Shown here one piece after another: positions 4,976 to 12,589 of a stretch of 12,741 nt of DNA (position 1 is the stretch's first letter; every line of letters begins with the position of its first letter). The notes beneath the pieces are model-generated. The model was not told the DNA's origin. It worked only from the letters and a program-made list of their open reading frames with translations, and did not search any database. The stretch comes from Treponema sp. GTDB lineage: Bacteria > Spirochaetota > Spirochaetia > Treponematales > Breznakiellaceae. The stretch covers positions 1-12,741 of the forward strand of contig JAISTO010000190.1 of the NCBI GenBank assembly GCA_031272575.1. Direction: 5' to 3'. The translations under genes were made by a program, and so were the position numbers.

Positions 4976-6558
4976 AACAGCGCCGTTTCCTCGCGGACCC
5001 AGAGCGGCTCCTTCCCGGGGACGTCGACGCAGACCCATGCGCCGGCGCGGGACACTACCGCGGCGGACTGCCCCTCAGGGAAGACCGCGCCGGAAAGCGC
5101 CTGGACGTCCGGGGCGCGGCTGCCGGCCCCCGCGCGGAGCACCGCCGAGCGCCCCTTCCCCCCTCCGAGCCAGAACGCAAAGGCCCCCAGCAGCAGGCAG
5201 GCCGCGGGAAGAGCCCAGAGGACAAAGCCCCCGGCCCTTCGGCGCGCGCGTTTGAGCAGGAGCAGGCCCGCAAAGGCCAGGCCGCAGAGCCCCGCCCCTG
5301 CCGCGCAGAGGGTACCCAGGGCAGCCGGGCGCCAGGGCTCCGCGCGCGCGCTGACCCCCAGCGCCTCCTCGAGCGCGGCCCTGAGCGGGGTGAGCGCGGG
5401 CCCGTAGAGGCGCCTGCGCTCCGCCCCACGGAGGAACGCGAGCGTCTCGGGGCGCCGGCCGGCCTCCCACAGGGCCCTGGCCTCGGCGGCAGCGCCGTGG
5501 TAAGCCCCCCGGAAGGGCAGGGGGACGCCCTTGTCCGTCAACTCGGGGAAGGGCAGGGGGGCCTGCCGTGCGTCCGGGGAGGGGGAGGGGACGCCGCCCC
5601 TCTCCCCGGGGGGCTGCGGCGCCGCGGGGAGAGGGGGCGCCGCCGTGGGGGACGCCTCCTGTCCGGCGGCGCGCAGGGGTATGGCGAGGCGGGGCGCGCG
5701 GGCCGCGAGGCCCCGGCCGCTAAAGTCCCAGGGACCGAGGACCACTTCTTTCCCCCCTAAAGGAATTATACGAAAACGGTACAGGCCCCGCCCCTGCCGG
5801 GGCAGTTCTTCCAGTATGGCATTGAGCGGCGCGAGGCCCTTGAAAAATGCCGCGGGAATATCGCGCGGCCCCTGTATCAACTTTAATGCCGCCTCCCCGG
5901 GGCTGCCTCGGGTCAAAAAGGCCGGCGCTTCGGTCCATCTGAGGATATAACTTTCCGTGTCCTTTACCGGTGCGGCCTCCGCCACGTTAATTTTTAGTGC
6001 CCCGGTGAAGCCCCGTTTCCCCTCGGCCAGCACCTGGAAGGGGGGGATAAGCAGTTCGCCCGCCTCGAGGAGGGTAAAGGTGAACTCCGCGGCGGTCCAG
6101 CGGCTGAGCGGGCTCCCGTCAGGCCGCAGCGCCGTGGGCGCGGACGCGCCGGCATTAACGACCCTGGCGGTCGTGCGGGCCTGCTCGAGCGCTATGGTCT
6201 CCGGGAAATCCGGGGGCAGAATGCGCAGGTCCCCTGAGGCTTCGTGGTCGATCAGGAGCGTGAGGGTCCAGGGTTCGCCCGCACGGGGGGAGGGGGGATC
6301 GGTTTCGAGGATTAAGGTGATGGGCTCACGGGAGTCCTCGGGAAGCGCGGGTTCCGGCTCCGCGAGGAGCGGCTTCTCGTCCGGGGCCTCGAGCAGGTCG
6401 AGAATCTCGGCCTGCGTGTCCCTGGCCGCGTCCTCATTCGCTGCCTCAGGGCCCTCCTGCGCGCCCGCGAGGGGGGTGACGCAGAGGCAGAGGAGCCGGA
6501 CTGCTAGTAATCCGGGCCCGTGTAGCCGCCGCCGGCGTCCCAATCCTGGTTTTTCCAT
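4969..6558 (-). CDS. BatD/BatE-like membrane protein (apparent fusion)
   Basis: This 529-residue protein starts with a signal peptide (Arg-rich n-region, then LLAVRLLCLCVTPLAGA, residues 17-33). An acidic linker follows, then beta-rich extracytoplasmic domains at about 78-195 and 205-295. The blocks ITLILETDPPSPRAGEPWTL and FTLLEAGELLIPPFQVL are typical of BatD 'oxygen tolerance' proteins. A Pro-rich linker (300-340) leads to a helical TPR-like stretch (349-403), two membrane helices (about 411-436 and 443-465) and an SH3-like end (470-529, with VQALSGAVFPEGQSAAVV and GAWVCVDVP). The last three parts resemble BatE, so this looks like a shortened BatD joined to BatE. The ATG at 6558 has AAGAGGA just upstream and overlaps the preceding TPR gene by 55 bases, suggesting coupled translation. 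Bat proteins are envelope proteins linked to stress tolerance; their exact function is unsettled. Confidence 0.72.
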   Translation of the reverse strand: MEKPGLGRRRRLHGPGLLAVRLLCLCVTPLAGAQEGPEAANEDAARDTQAEILDLLEAPDEKPLLAEPEPALPEDSREPITLILETDPPSPRAGEPWTLTLLIDHEASGDLRILPPDFPETIALEQARTTARVVNAGASAPTALRPDGSPLSRWTAAEFTFTLLEAGELLIPPFQVLAEGKRGFTGALKINVAEAAPVKDTESYILRWTEAPAFLTRGSPGEAALKLIQGPRDIPAAFFKGLAPLNAILEELPRQGRGLYRFRIIPLGGKEVVLGPWDFSGRGLAARAPRLAIPLRAAGQEASPTAAPPLPAAPQPPGERGGVPSPSPDARQAPLPFPELTDKGVPLPFRGAYHGAAAEARALWEAGRRPETLAFLRGAERRRLYGPALTPLRAALEEALGVSARAEPWRPAALGTLCAAGAGLCGLAFAGLLLLKRARRRAGGFVLWALPAACLLLGAFAFWLGGGKGRSAVLRAGAGSRAPDVQALSGAVFPEGQSAAVVSRAGAWVCVDVPGKEPLWVREETALFY

Positions 6559-7121
6559 TGTTCCTCTTCTTTTGTTCGAAGGTAATTGAAAAGCGCGGAG
6601 GCGCCGTCCCCTTCGTCATCCACCCGGGCCTGCCCCGCGGCCCGCGCCGCGCTCAGCAGCGCGTCTTGCCGCAGCAAACTCAGTTCGAGGTTGCGCTTCG
6701 CGTCGATACGGCTGCTTTCCGCTTCGAGCGCCCCCCTGAAAGCGGCGGCCGCGCCCTCGTAATCCCCACCGGAGAAAAGCGCGATGCCCCGGTTGTAGCG
6801 CACACGGTAGAGCAGTTCGGGGTGCCCCGCGCGGAGCGCCCCCTCCTCCGCGCTCTGGTAGCGGGCGAGCGCGGCCCGATGTTCGCCCAGGGCCTGGTAG
6901 ACAGCGCCCAGCCCGAACTCCGCGTATGCGGAGACCTCCGGGTACTCCCGCGCGCGGAGGTAGGCCCCTATGGCGCGGGTGGGGAACCCGAGGGACTGGT
7001 ACCATGCCCCCTCGACAGCGAGCAGTTTTCCTTCAGCCCCTTTGCAGGCGCCGGCAAGAGTCAGCAGCGGGAGGCTGCTGATAAAAAACGCCCAACGGCG
7101 AAAAAAAGTTTTCATTGTCAT
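6504..7121 (-). CDS. batC: BatC-like TPR lipoprotein
   Basis: This 205-residue protein has an N-terminal signal (FFRRWAFFISSLPLLTLAGAC) with Cys26 as a possible lipidation site; the sequence before it (L-A-G-A-C) fits the relaxed spirochaetal lipobox. Tetratricopeptide-type helix pairs cover about residues 35-155, including GAWYQSLGFPTRAIGAYLRA, AEFGLGAVYQALGEHRAALA and RGIALFSGGDYEGAAAAFRGAL. The last is followed by DAKRNLELSLL, a common ending in BatC proteins. The C-terminus is acidic and Gly/Trp-rich. The next gene is BatD/E-like, which supports the assignment. The usual upstream batA/batB vWA genes are absent: a divergent HAD gene lies there instead. There is no Shine-Dalgarno sequence before ATG 7121 or the second ATG at 7115. 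A terminator-like hairpin ends two bases upstream. Confidence 0.75.
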   Translation of the reverse strand: MTMKTFFRRWAFFISSLPLLTLAGACKGAEGKLLAVEGAWYQSLGFPTRAIGAYLRAREYPEVSAYAEFGLGAVYQALGEHRAALARYQSAEEGALRAGHPELLYRVRYNRGIALFSGGDYEGAAAAFRGALEAESSRIDAKRNLELSLLRQDALLSAARAAGQARVDDEGDGASALFNYLRTKEEEQWKNQDWDAGGGYTGPDY

Positions 7122-7123
7122 TT

Positions 7124-7162
7124 AAAAAAAAGCCTGTTCAAAAACTTCAGTTTTTGAACAGG
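7124..7162 (-). terminator. 13-bp hairpin plus T8 directly upstream of batC
   Basis: Bases 7133-7145 and 7150-7162 are perfect complements with a four-base loop. On the minus strand the stem is followed by C and eight Ts (complement of A7124-7131), then AA and the batC ATG. This is the structure of an intrinsic terminator, placed in the leader of the gene rather than after a gene. It may be an attenuator, a block to antisense transcripts from the HAD side, or an mRNA 5' stem. Its inner 24 bases (7136-7159) recur at 12718-12741, so it also belongs to a repeat family. Confidence 0.6.
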
Positions 7163-7165
7163 ATC

Positions 7166-7173
7166 AGTATACC
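7166..7173. promoter_or_regulatory. Shared palindromic -10 box for divergent genes
   Basis: GTATAC (7167-7172) is palindromic. It gives TATACC on the plus strand (7168-7173), five bases before the HAD ATG, and TATACT on the minus strand (7171-7166), which would start batC transcription near 7159. -35 matches are weak on both sides. Symmetric bidirectional promoters of this kind are known in bacteria. Plus-strand transcription would begin at or beside the HAD ATG. Confidence 0.45.
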
Positions 7174-7178
7174 CAAAG

Positions 7179-7874
7179 ATGAAAAAAAATGATAGTATGC
7201 CGTATATGATTGCGGATTTTGACGGGTTCATTTTTGATCTTGACGGGACGCTCCTCGACTCGATGGGGATCTGGCAGCGCATTGACAGGGATTGGTTCGC
7301 GGAAAAGGGCCTTCGCGCGCCCGCTAACCTGAGCGGGATCTTCCGCAGCATGACGGCGCGGCAGGCCGCGGATTACGTCGTGCGGCGCTTCAGGGTGGGG
7401 CTCAGCGCGCAGGAGGTGCTGGCCGAGTGGGAACGCGCCGCGGTGGAGCAGTACCGCAGCGGCGCGCCGCTCAAACCAGGGGCCGCCGCCCTGCTCGCCG
7501 CGCTGCGCGGCGCGGGGAAAAAATGCGCCATAGCGACCTCCTGCTTTCCCGCGGCCTGTGAAGCGGCGCTTGCCGCGCAGGGGCTGCGCGCTTTTTTCGA
7601 CGCGATAGTGTACTCATGCGAGGTGCGCACGGCCTCGGGCAGCCCCGCGGACAAGTCCGGCCCCGAGATCTGGCGCGCCGCGGCCCGGGCCCTGGGGCTT
7701 CCCCCGCGGCGCTGCGTTGTCTTCGAGGACCTCGCGGAGGCGCTCAGGGGCGCGCGCTCTGCGGGCATGGGCTTTGCCGCGGTGTACGATCCCTCCTGTC
7801 CGGACTGGCCGGCCTTCGCGGCAGACGCGGATTATGCGTTTTTTTCGCTGGAAGAAGCGCGGTATGCCCCTTGA
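7179..7874 (+). CDS. HAD-superfamily phosphatase, subclass IA-like
   Basis: This 231-residue cytoplasmic hydrolase is of the haloacid dehalogenase type. Motif I is DLDGTLLDS (catalytic Asp20 and Asp22). A helical C1 cap covers about residues 28-95. Motif II is AIATSC (Thr120 or Ser121), motif III is Lys159, and motif IV is VVFEDLAEAL (Glu183-Asp184) followed by the usual GARSAGM. This is the pattern of beta-phosphoglucomutase/phosphoglycolate-phosphatase-like enzymes. The substrate is not predictable. In motif IV the residues after ED (LAEAL) depart from the common ED-S-x-x-G pattern. The ATG at 7179 is chosen because a -10 box lies five bases upstream. ATGs at 7197 and 7206 are possible, but none has a Shine-Dalgarno sequence. 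The stop codon overlaps the -35 box of the next operon. Confidence 0.88.
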   Translation: MKKNDSMPYMIADFDGFIFDLDGTLLDSMGIWQRIDRDWFAEKGLRAPANLSGIFRSMTARQAADYVVRRFRVGLSAQEVLAEWERAAVEQYRSGAPLKPGAAALLAALRGAGKKCAIATSCFPAACEAALAAQGLRAFFDAIVYSCEVRTASGSPADKSGPEIWRAAARALGLPPRRCVVFEDLAEALRGARSAGMGFAAVYDPSCPDWPAFAADADYAFFSLEEARYAP

Positions 7875-7898
7875 CATCTTTTTCACTATTAATATACT
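7871..7898 (+). promoter_or_regulatory. Strong promoter of the ABC-transporter operon
   Basis: TTGACA (7871-7876, full consensus) and TATACT (7893-7898) are 16 bases apart. The -35 box contains the HAD stop codon (7872-7874). The predicted start is near 7905, giving a leader of about 45 bases before the acidic protein. This is the best promoter in the window and suggests strong expression. Confidence 0.75.
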
Positions 7899-7937
7899 TA
7901 TTTATGCCGTACTGTGGGTATGGCTAATCTTTTTTGG

Positions 7938-7943
7938 AAGGAG
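7938..7943 (+). promoter_or_regulatory. Ribosome binding site deciding the acidic protein start
   Basis: AAGGAG sits six bases before the ATG at 7950. A longer frame beginning at 7914 would put this site inside the coding region and add 12 unrelated residues, so 7950 is the start. Confidence 0.85.
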
Positions 7944-7949
7944 AAAGCA

Positions 7950-8195
<246 letters not shown>

Positions 8196-8210
8196 GAGGG
8201 AGTGTCTCTC

Positions 8211-9185
8211 ATGATAGAAGTGCGGAACCTTACCAAAAAGTACGGTCCGGTGGAGGCGGTAAAGGACGTGTCCTTCTCGGTGGGGAGGGATCAAGTCCTG
8301 GGCTTCCTGGGGCCGAACGGCGCGGGCAAGACCACGATCATGAAGATACTCACGGGGTTTCATTATCCCAGCGCGGGGGAGGCGCTGGTAGAGGGCGTCT
8401 CCGTGCAGGAACACCCGACCGCGGTAAAACGCAGCATCGGGTACCTGCCGGAGAGCGTACCCCTCTACGGCGACCTTAGCGTCGAGGAGTACCTTTCATT
8501 CCTTGCCCGTATGCGGCTGGTGGAAAAGAGCGCCCGCAAGGCGGCGCTCGAGCGGGCGGTCGAGGCCTGCGGGCTCGGGCCGGTGCGCCGTAAGCGCATC
8601 GACACCCTGTCCAAGGGCTACCGCCAGCGCACCGGCTTAGGCCAGGCGATCATCCACGATCCGTCCATCCTCATCCTGGACGAGCCTACGACGGGTCTGG
8701 ACCCCAACCAGATCATCGAGATACGCTCGCTCATCAAAAGCCTGGGGCAGAGCAAGACCGTCATCCTCTCGACGCACATCCTGCAGGAGGTGGAGGCGGT
8801 CTGCTCCAACGTGCTCATCCTGAACGGGGGGCGCATCGCCGCGCAGGGCACGCCGGAGGAGATCGCGGCCACGATGAAGGGCGGCGACACCTGGAACCTC
8901 TGCCTCAAGGGGCTGGGGGCCGCGGCCATCGAGGCGAAGTTCGCCGCGAAGTTCGCGCGCGGCGGGGCCGAAACGAGCGCCCTCAGCGTCACCGAGCAGG
9001 ATGACGGCACCACGGGCCTCAGTTTCTTCATCGCCGGGGGCGACGACGGCGCGGGCGAGCGGATTTTCGACTGGGCCGTGGCGTCGGGGCTCAAGATACT
9101 GGCCATGTCGCGCAAGAAACTGAGCCTCGAGGACATCTTCGTGCAACTTACGACCGACCAAAACGCAAAGGAGGCGGCATCGTGA
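8211..9185 (+). CDS. ABC transporter ATP-binding protein (GldA-like)
   Basis: This 324-residue ATPase powers the membrane complex encoded next to it. Walker A is GPNGAGKTT (34-42). The Q-loop region reads GYLPES, with Glu81 where many ABC proteins have Gln, which is common in this ABC-2/GldA branch. The signature is LSKGYRQR (133-140), Walker B is ILILDE (153-158), the D-loop is GLDP and the switch His is His189 in STHILQEVE. A C-terminal extension (about 225-324) follows, as usual for ABC-2 type ATPases. I chose ATG 8211, with GGGAG eight bases upstream. The GTG at 8202 is only two bases from AGGAGG and less likely. The gene follows the acidic protein by 15 bases and overlaps the permease gene by four. 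Confidence 0.93.
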   Translation: MIEVRNLTKKYGPVEAVKDVSFSVGRDQVLGFLGPNGAGKTTIMKILTGFHYPSAGEALVEGVSVQEHPTAVKRSIGYLPESVPLYGDLSVEEYLSFLARMRLVEKSARKAALERAVEACGLGPVRRKRIDTLSKGYRQRTGLGQAIIHDPSILILDEPTTGLDPNQIIEIRSLIKSLGQSKTVILSTHILQEVEAVCSNVLILNGGRIAAQGTPEEIAATMKGGDTWNLCLKGLGAAAIEAKFAAKFARGGAETSALSVTEQDDGTTGLSFFIAGGDDGAGERIFDWAVASGLKILAMSRKKLSLEDIFVQLTTDQNAKEAAS

Positions 9186-9934
9186 ACACCTTCACTACCC
9201 TGAAAAAATCGCTTATCCGGACCGGATCACTTGCGGGCAAGGAACTCTACTCCGCGCTCTACTCGCCCGTCACCTACGGCATTGGGGTCTTTTTCCTCTT
9301 GTTCGTGTCGATCTGGTTTTTCTTCCTCCAGCGCTTCTTCGCGAACAACCTTGCCTCGCTGCGCTCCTTCTTCGGCACCTTCCCGCTCGCGTTCATCTTC
9401 GTCATCCCAACGCTTACAATGAAGTCCTGGGCCGAGGAGCGCAAAACCGGCACCGTGGAGCTGCTGCTCACCATGCCGTTCTCCGAGTGGGAGCTGGTCG
9501 GCGCGAAGTTCCTGGCCGCGCTCGCGCAGGCGGCCCTGTTTATCACCCTGACGGCGGCGGTGCCGCTGAGCCTCTCTCTGCTCGGCGCTTTCGAGGGGGG
9601 CGTCATCTTCACCGAGTACGCGGGGGCGCTCCTGCTTGCCGCCTGCGCGGTCAGCCTGGGCATACTCCTTTCGAGCCTCGCCAAAAACCAGGCCGGCGCC
9701 TTCCTGGGGAGCGCGGTGGTACTCATGGCCGTCATGCTTATCAATCAGGTGCCGCTGCTTGTCACCCTGCCGGATGCTATCGTCAACGTTATCAACTACC
9801 TGTCACTTTCGTTTCATTTTGAAAGTTTTTCGCGGGGCCTTTTGGACAGCCGCGATCTGGCATTTTTCATCATCAGCACCTTCCTGTTCTTGTACCTCAA
9901 CACGCAGGCGCTGGTGTACCGGAAGTGGAAGTAG
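9182..9934 (+). CDS. ABC-2 type permease (GldF-like)
   Basis: This 250-residue membrane protein forms the channel part of the transporter. About six hydrophobic helices are visible (roughly 30-50, 62-80, 108-135, 144-165, 172-196 and 226-245). The segment AEERKTGTVELLLTMP (84-99) after the second helix is the conserved ABC-2 permease motif. It starts with GTG, which overlaps the ATPase stop (GTGA). AAAGGAGG lies seven bases upstream and confirms the start. Members of this group work with a GldG-like subunit, which is encoded next. The substrate is unknown. GldF was named for Bacteroidetes gliding, but homologues occur widely in non-gliding bacteria. Confidence 0.9.
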   Translation: MNTFTTLKKSLIRTGSLAGKELYSALYSPVTYGIGVFFLLFVSIWFFFLQRFFANNLASLRSFFGTFPLAFIFVIPTLTMKSWAEERKTGTVELLLTMPFSEWELVGAKFLAALAQAALFITLTAAVPLSLSLLGAFEGGVIFTEYAGALLLAACAVSLGILLSSLAKNQAGAFLGSAVVLMAVMLINQVPLLVTLPDAIVNVINYLSLSFHFESFSRGLLDSRDLAFFIISTFLFLYLNTQALVYRKWK

Positions 9935-9942
9935 GAGGAACC

Positions 9943-11547
9943 ATGACAAAAAAACAGCAAACCATCATTACTACTTTGACGCTGGCCATCATCGTGCTGG
10001 CGCTCATGCTCAGTTCGCGGCTCTGGTTCAGGGCCGACTTCACAAAAAACAAGGCGTACACGATCTCGAAGGTGAGTCAAAACCTCTACCTCGAAATCCC
10101 CGATCAGGTGCGGATCACCTACTACATTTCGAGTAAACTCTCGCAGGTGCACCCCATGCCCGGGGAGGTAGACGACCTGCTCCGGGAGTACGCGGCCCAC
10201 TCGCATGGCAAGATACGCTACACGCGCAAGGACCCGGTCAAGGCCGGCCTCGCGCAGGCGGTCGAGCAGATGGGCATAGTGCCCCAGCAGATCCAGACTA
10301 CCGAAAACAACGAATTGAGTTTTGCCACGGTCTACACCGGTATCTCGATAGAGTATTTGGATAAAGTGGACGTTTTACCGGTTGTATTCAGTTTGGACAC
10401 CCTCGAGTACGACCTCTCCTCGCGCATACGGAGCCTTATCCGGGGCACGGCGCGGGAGGCCGGGGTTATCGTGGGGGATTCGTTTCGCACCTGGGGGCAG
10501 GGGAGTTACCAGTCCTTCGCGCAGAGCCTCACGCAGAGCGGCATAACGGCGCGTGTTTTGAGCCCGGGGGATGAAATCCCGGACGCGCTGCCCTGCCTCT
10601 TCGTGCTTGGCGGGGCGGAAAACCTGGACGACTGGGCCCTCTACCGCATCGACCGCTACATACGCGGGGGGGGCAAGGTCTTCTTCGCGGTGGACAGTAC
10701 CTATGTGGATGTTCAGGCGAACTTGAACGTGCGGGCGCTCGAGGACAAGGGCCTCCTTGCCATGCTGGCTTCGTACGGCGCGGTCGTAAAGCCGGAGATG
10801 GTGCTCGACAAAACCGCCCACACGATAACGGTGACGGTGGAAAGCCGGCCGGGGCTCAGGCAGTACCGTATGATGCAATACCCCCACTGGTTCCAGGTGC
10901 AGCAGAACGCCGGGGCCAAAGGGCACCCCTTAACCGCCAACTTTTCCGGCCTCGACCTCTACTGGCCCAATCCGGTCGCGCTGGCTGATCCTCTGCCCGA
11001 AGGGGTCACGGGCACGGTGCTCTTTCATAGCACCTCCGAGGCCTGGCTCGAAACGCAGAATTTCACGGCGAACATCGACATGGCGTACCTGTTTGAAAGT
11101 GAAAAGGACGCGACGCGGGGTGCCAAGCCCCTGGGGGTAGACCTTACGGGGGTATTCCCCAGTTGGTTCGAGGGGAAACCCACCCCCACGCGGGAGGGCT
11201 CGAGCGAAACCCTGCCTGATATGCCCGCAGAGGCAAAGAGCACCCGCATCATCGTGGTGGGGAGCAGTGATTTCGCGGGCGCAAGCGAGCAGACCACAAA
11301 CATGACGCAGCGCAACATCAGTTTCCTGCTCCAGGCCGCGGACTGGCTCGGCAACGACGACGACATGGTCAGCATAGGGAACCGCAGCACGGAGCCTGCC
11401 CGCCTGGACAAGATTCTCGACGAAGGGAAGAAAAAGGCGGCGCAGAACTGGGTCATCGCCATAAACGTGGGGCTGGTGCCCTTCCTGCTGCTTGCCGTGG
11501 GGCTGCTCGTGAGCGCCCGCCGCAGGAGGTATATGCATGGATTATAA
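9943..11547 (+). CDS. gldG: GldG-family ABC transporter auxiliary protein
   Basis: This 534-residue protein is anchored at both ends: an N-terminal membrane helix (about 8-27) and a C-terminal one (about 502-523) followed by a basic tail (ARRRRY). The large part between lies outside the membrane and follows the GldG / ABC_transp_aux plan. It opens with LTKNK-like DFTKNKAYTISKVSQ, then VRITYYISSKL, and has a later Rossmann-like block (VIVGDSFRTWGQ, LFVLGGAENLDDWALYRIDRYIRGGGKVFFAVD) and RIIVVGSSDFA near 435-444. It is thought to act with the permease and ATPase as a structural or substrate-contact subunit. AGGAGG four bases upstream supports ATG 9943; an upstream GTG at 9925 lies inside the permease gene. 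The 3' end overlaps the DUF4340 gene by 11 bases. Confidence 0.9.
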   Translation: MTKKQQTIITTLTLAIIVLALMLSSRLWFRADFTKNKAYTISKVSQNLYLEIPDQVRITYYISSKLSQVHPMPGEVDDLLREYAAHSHGKIRYTRKDPVKAGLAQAVEQMGIVPQQIQTTENNELSFATVYTGISIEYLDKVDVLPVVFSLDTLEYDLSSRIRSLIRGTAREAGVIVGDSFRTWGQGSYQSFAQSLTQSGITARVLSPGDEIPDALPCLFVLGGAENLDDWALYRIDRYIRGGGKVFFAVDSTYVDVQANLNVRALEDKGLLAMLASYGAVVKPEMVLDKTAHTITVTVESRPGLRQYRMMQYPHWFQVQQNAGAKGHPLTANFSGLDLYWPNPVALADPLPEGVTGTVLFHSTSEAWLETQNFTANIDMAYLFESEKDATRGAKPLGVDLTGVFPSWFEGKPTPTREGSSETLPDMPAEAKSTRIIVVGSSDFAGASEQTTNMTQRNISFLLQAADWLGNDDDMVSIGNRSTEPARLDKILDEGKKKAAQNWVIAINVGLVPFLLLAVGLLVSARRRRYMHGL

Positions 11548-12535
11548 AAAAAAGGTGATAGTGCTCGCCGCGGTCTGCGGGGCGCTTGCCCTCGTCTACG
11601 CGGGGACTATCGTGTTCAGCGCGGAGCGCCGCGCGTCCCGGAGCGCGGCCTTCGCGTGGCTCAGCAAAGACGCGGCGGCCCAGGCGGATAAAATCACCCT
11701 TAGGGGGAGCGAAGGGGAGACGGAACTGCACAAGATCGGGGGCGCCTGGGTCATCTCGAAAGAGGGCAACGACTATCCGGTAAAGCAGGAGCGGGTCGAC
11801 GACTTCCTCGCGCTGCTCTCCGAAAAAAAGGCCTACCCCGTGCAGGCCCGCAGCGAGAGCGCGCAGGAGGCGCTGGGGGTAAGCGAGGCCGCCGCGGAAG
11901 GCCGCATCGTGATCCGGGGGGGCTCGGCCCCGGAGGGCATCGAGAAGCCCGCGCTGCTCGAGCTCCTGGTGGGCAACTACGACGCGGCAGGCGCGCTCTA
12001 CTTCCGCCGCGCCGCGGACAAGGAGATCCGCTCGGGGGAGAGCACGGTCAAGTCCTACCTCGACTCGCAGGAGAGTTCCTGGTACAACCTCGCGCTCTTT
12101 CCGGGCGCGAAACTAACGCCCCAGGTGGTGCAGCGCATACAGGTGACCATGCCCCCGAAGGATGAAAGCGCCGACGAAGGTGACGCCGCCGCGGCGGCCA
12201 CGCCGGCCGAATTCACCCTCGCGCGGCAGAACGGCGGCTGGGTCCGCGAGGACACGGGCGAGACGCTGGACACCGCCAAGGTGGACTCCTACCTCCGCGC
12301 CATCCTTGACGCGTCCGGCGAGGACTTCGATCCCAAGGGCATACCGAGCGACCCCTCGCTGAACGAGGGCCGCATAGTCCTCTCGCTGGGGGATAACTCG
12401 AGCCGCACCATCCGCATAGGCCCCAAAGACGAGCAGGGCAAGCGGAACGCCTCGGTCTCCGGCTCCGGCTTCGTGTACCGCCTCGCGTCCTGGACCGTGG
12501 GGCGCATATTCAAGGGGCCGGAGGACTTGAAGTAG
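11537..12535 (+). CDS. DUF4340 domain membrane-anchored protein
   Basis: This 332-residue protein has one N-terminal membrane helix (about 7-28) and a large extracytoplasmic part. The part appears to contain two copies of the same module. Residues 50-175 contain KIGGAWVISKEGNDYPVKQE, GRIVIRGG and GNYDAAGALYFRR. Residues 196-325 contain ARQNGGWVREDTGETLDTAK, GRIVLSLGDN and SGSGFVYRLASW. An acidic/Ala-rich linker (about 207-224) lies between them. This is the pattern of DUF4340 proteins, which are often encoded directly after GldG-type genes and probably belong to the same complex. AGGAGG seven bases upstream fixes the start. It is the last gene of the operon. The biochemical function is unknown. 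Confidence 0.87.
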   Translation: MDYKKKVIVLAAVCGALALVYAGTIVFSAERRASRSAAFAWLSKDAAAQADKITLRGSEGETELHKIGGAWVISKEGNDYPVKQERVDDFLALLSEKKAYPVQARSESAQEALGVSEAAAEGRIVIRGGSAPEGIEKPALLELLVGNYDAAGALYFRRAADKEIRSGESTVKSYLDSQESSWYNLALFPGAKLTPQVVQRIQVTMPPKDESADEGDAAAAATPAEFTLARQNGGWVREDTGETLDTAKVDSYLRAILDASGEDFDPKGIPSDPSLNEGRIVLSLGDNSSRTIRIGPKDEQGKRNASVSGSGFVYRLASWTVGRIFKGPEDLK

Positions 12536-12571
12536 GGTGACCACTGTTGCCTTTTCCCTTGTAAACTTGTT

Positions 12572-12586
12572 ATTTTATTATAAAAT
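12572..12586. repeat. AT-rich 15-base palindrome
   Basis: ATTTTAT and ATAAAAT flank a single T. It lies between the operon end and the hairpin element. It may be the edge of that element or a cryptic -10 region; nothing decides between these. Confidence 0.3.
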
Positions 12587-12589
12587 GTT

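Noticed and set aside
4948..5760. Plus-strand frame of 270 codons opposite the BatD/E-like gene
   Set aside because: It is Gly/Pro/Arg-rich, as expected for a GC-rich antisense frame, and it overlaps two supported genes.
9182..11547. True gliding-motility machinery
   Set aside because: The GldF/GldG resemblance is at family level. Spirochaetes swim with periplasmic flagella, and no other gliding genes are present.
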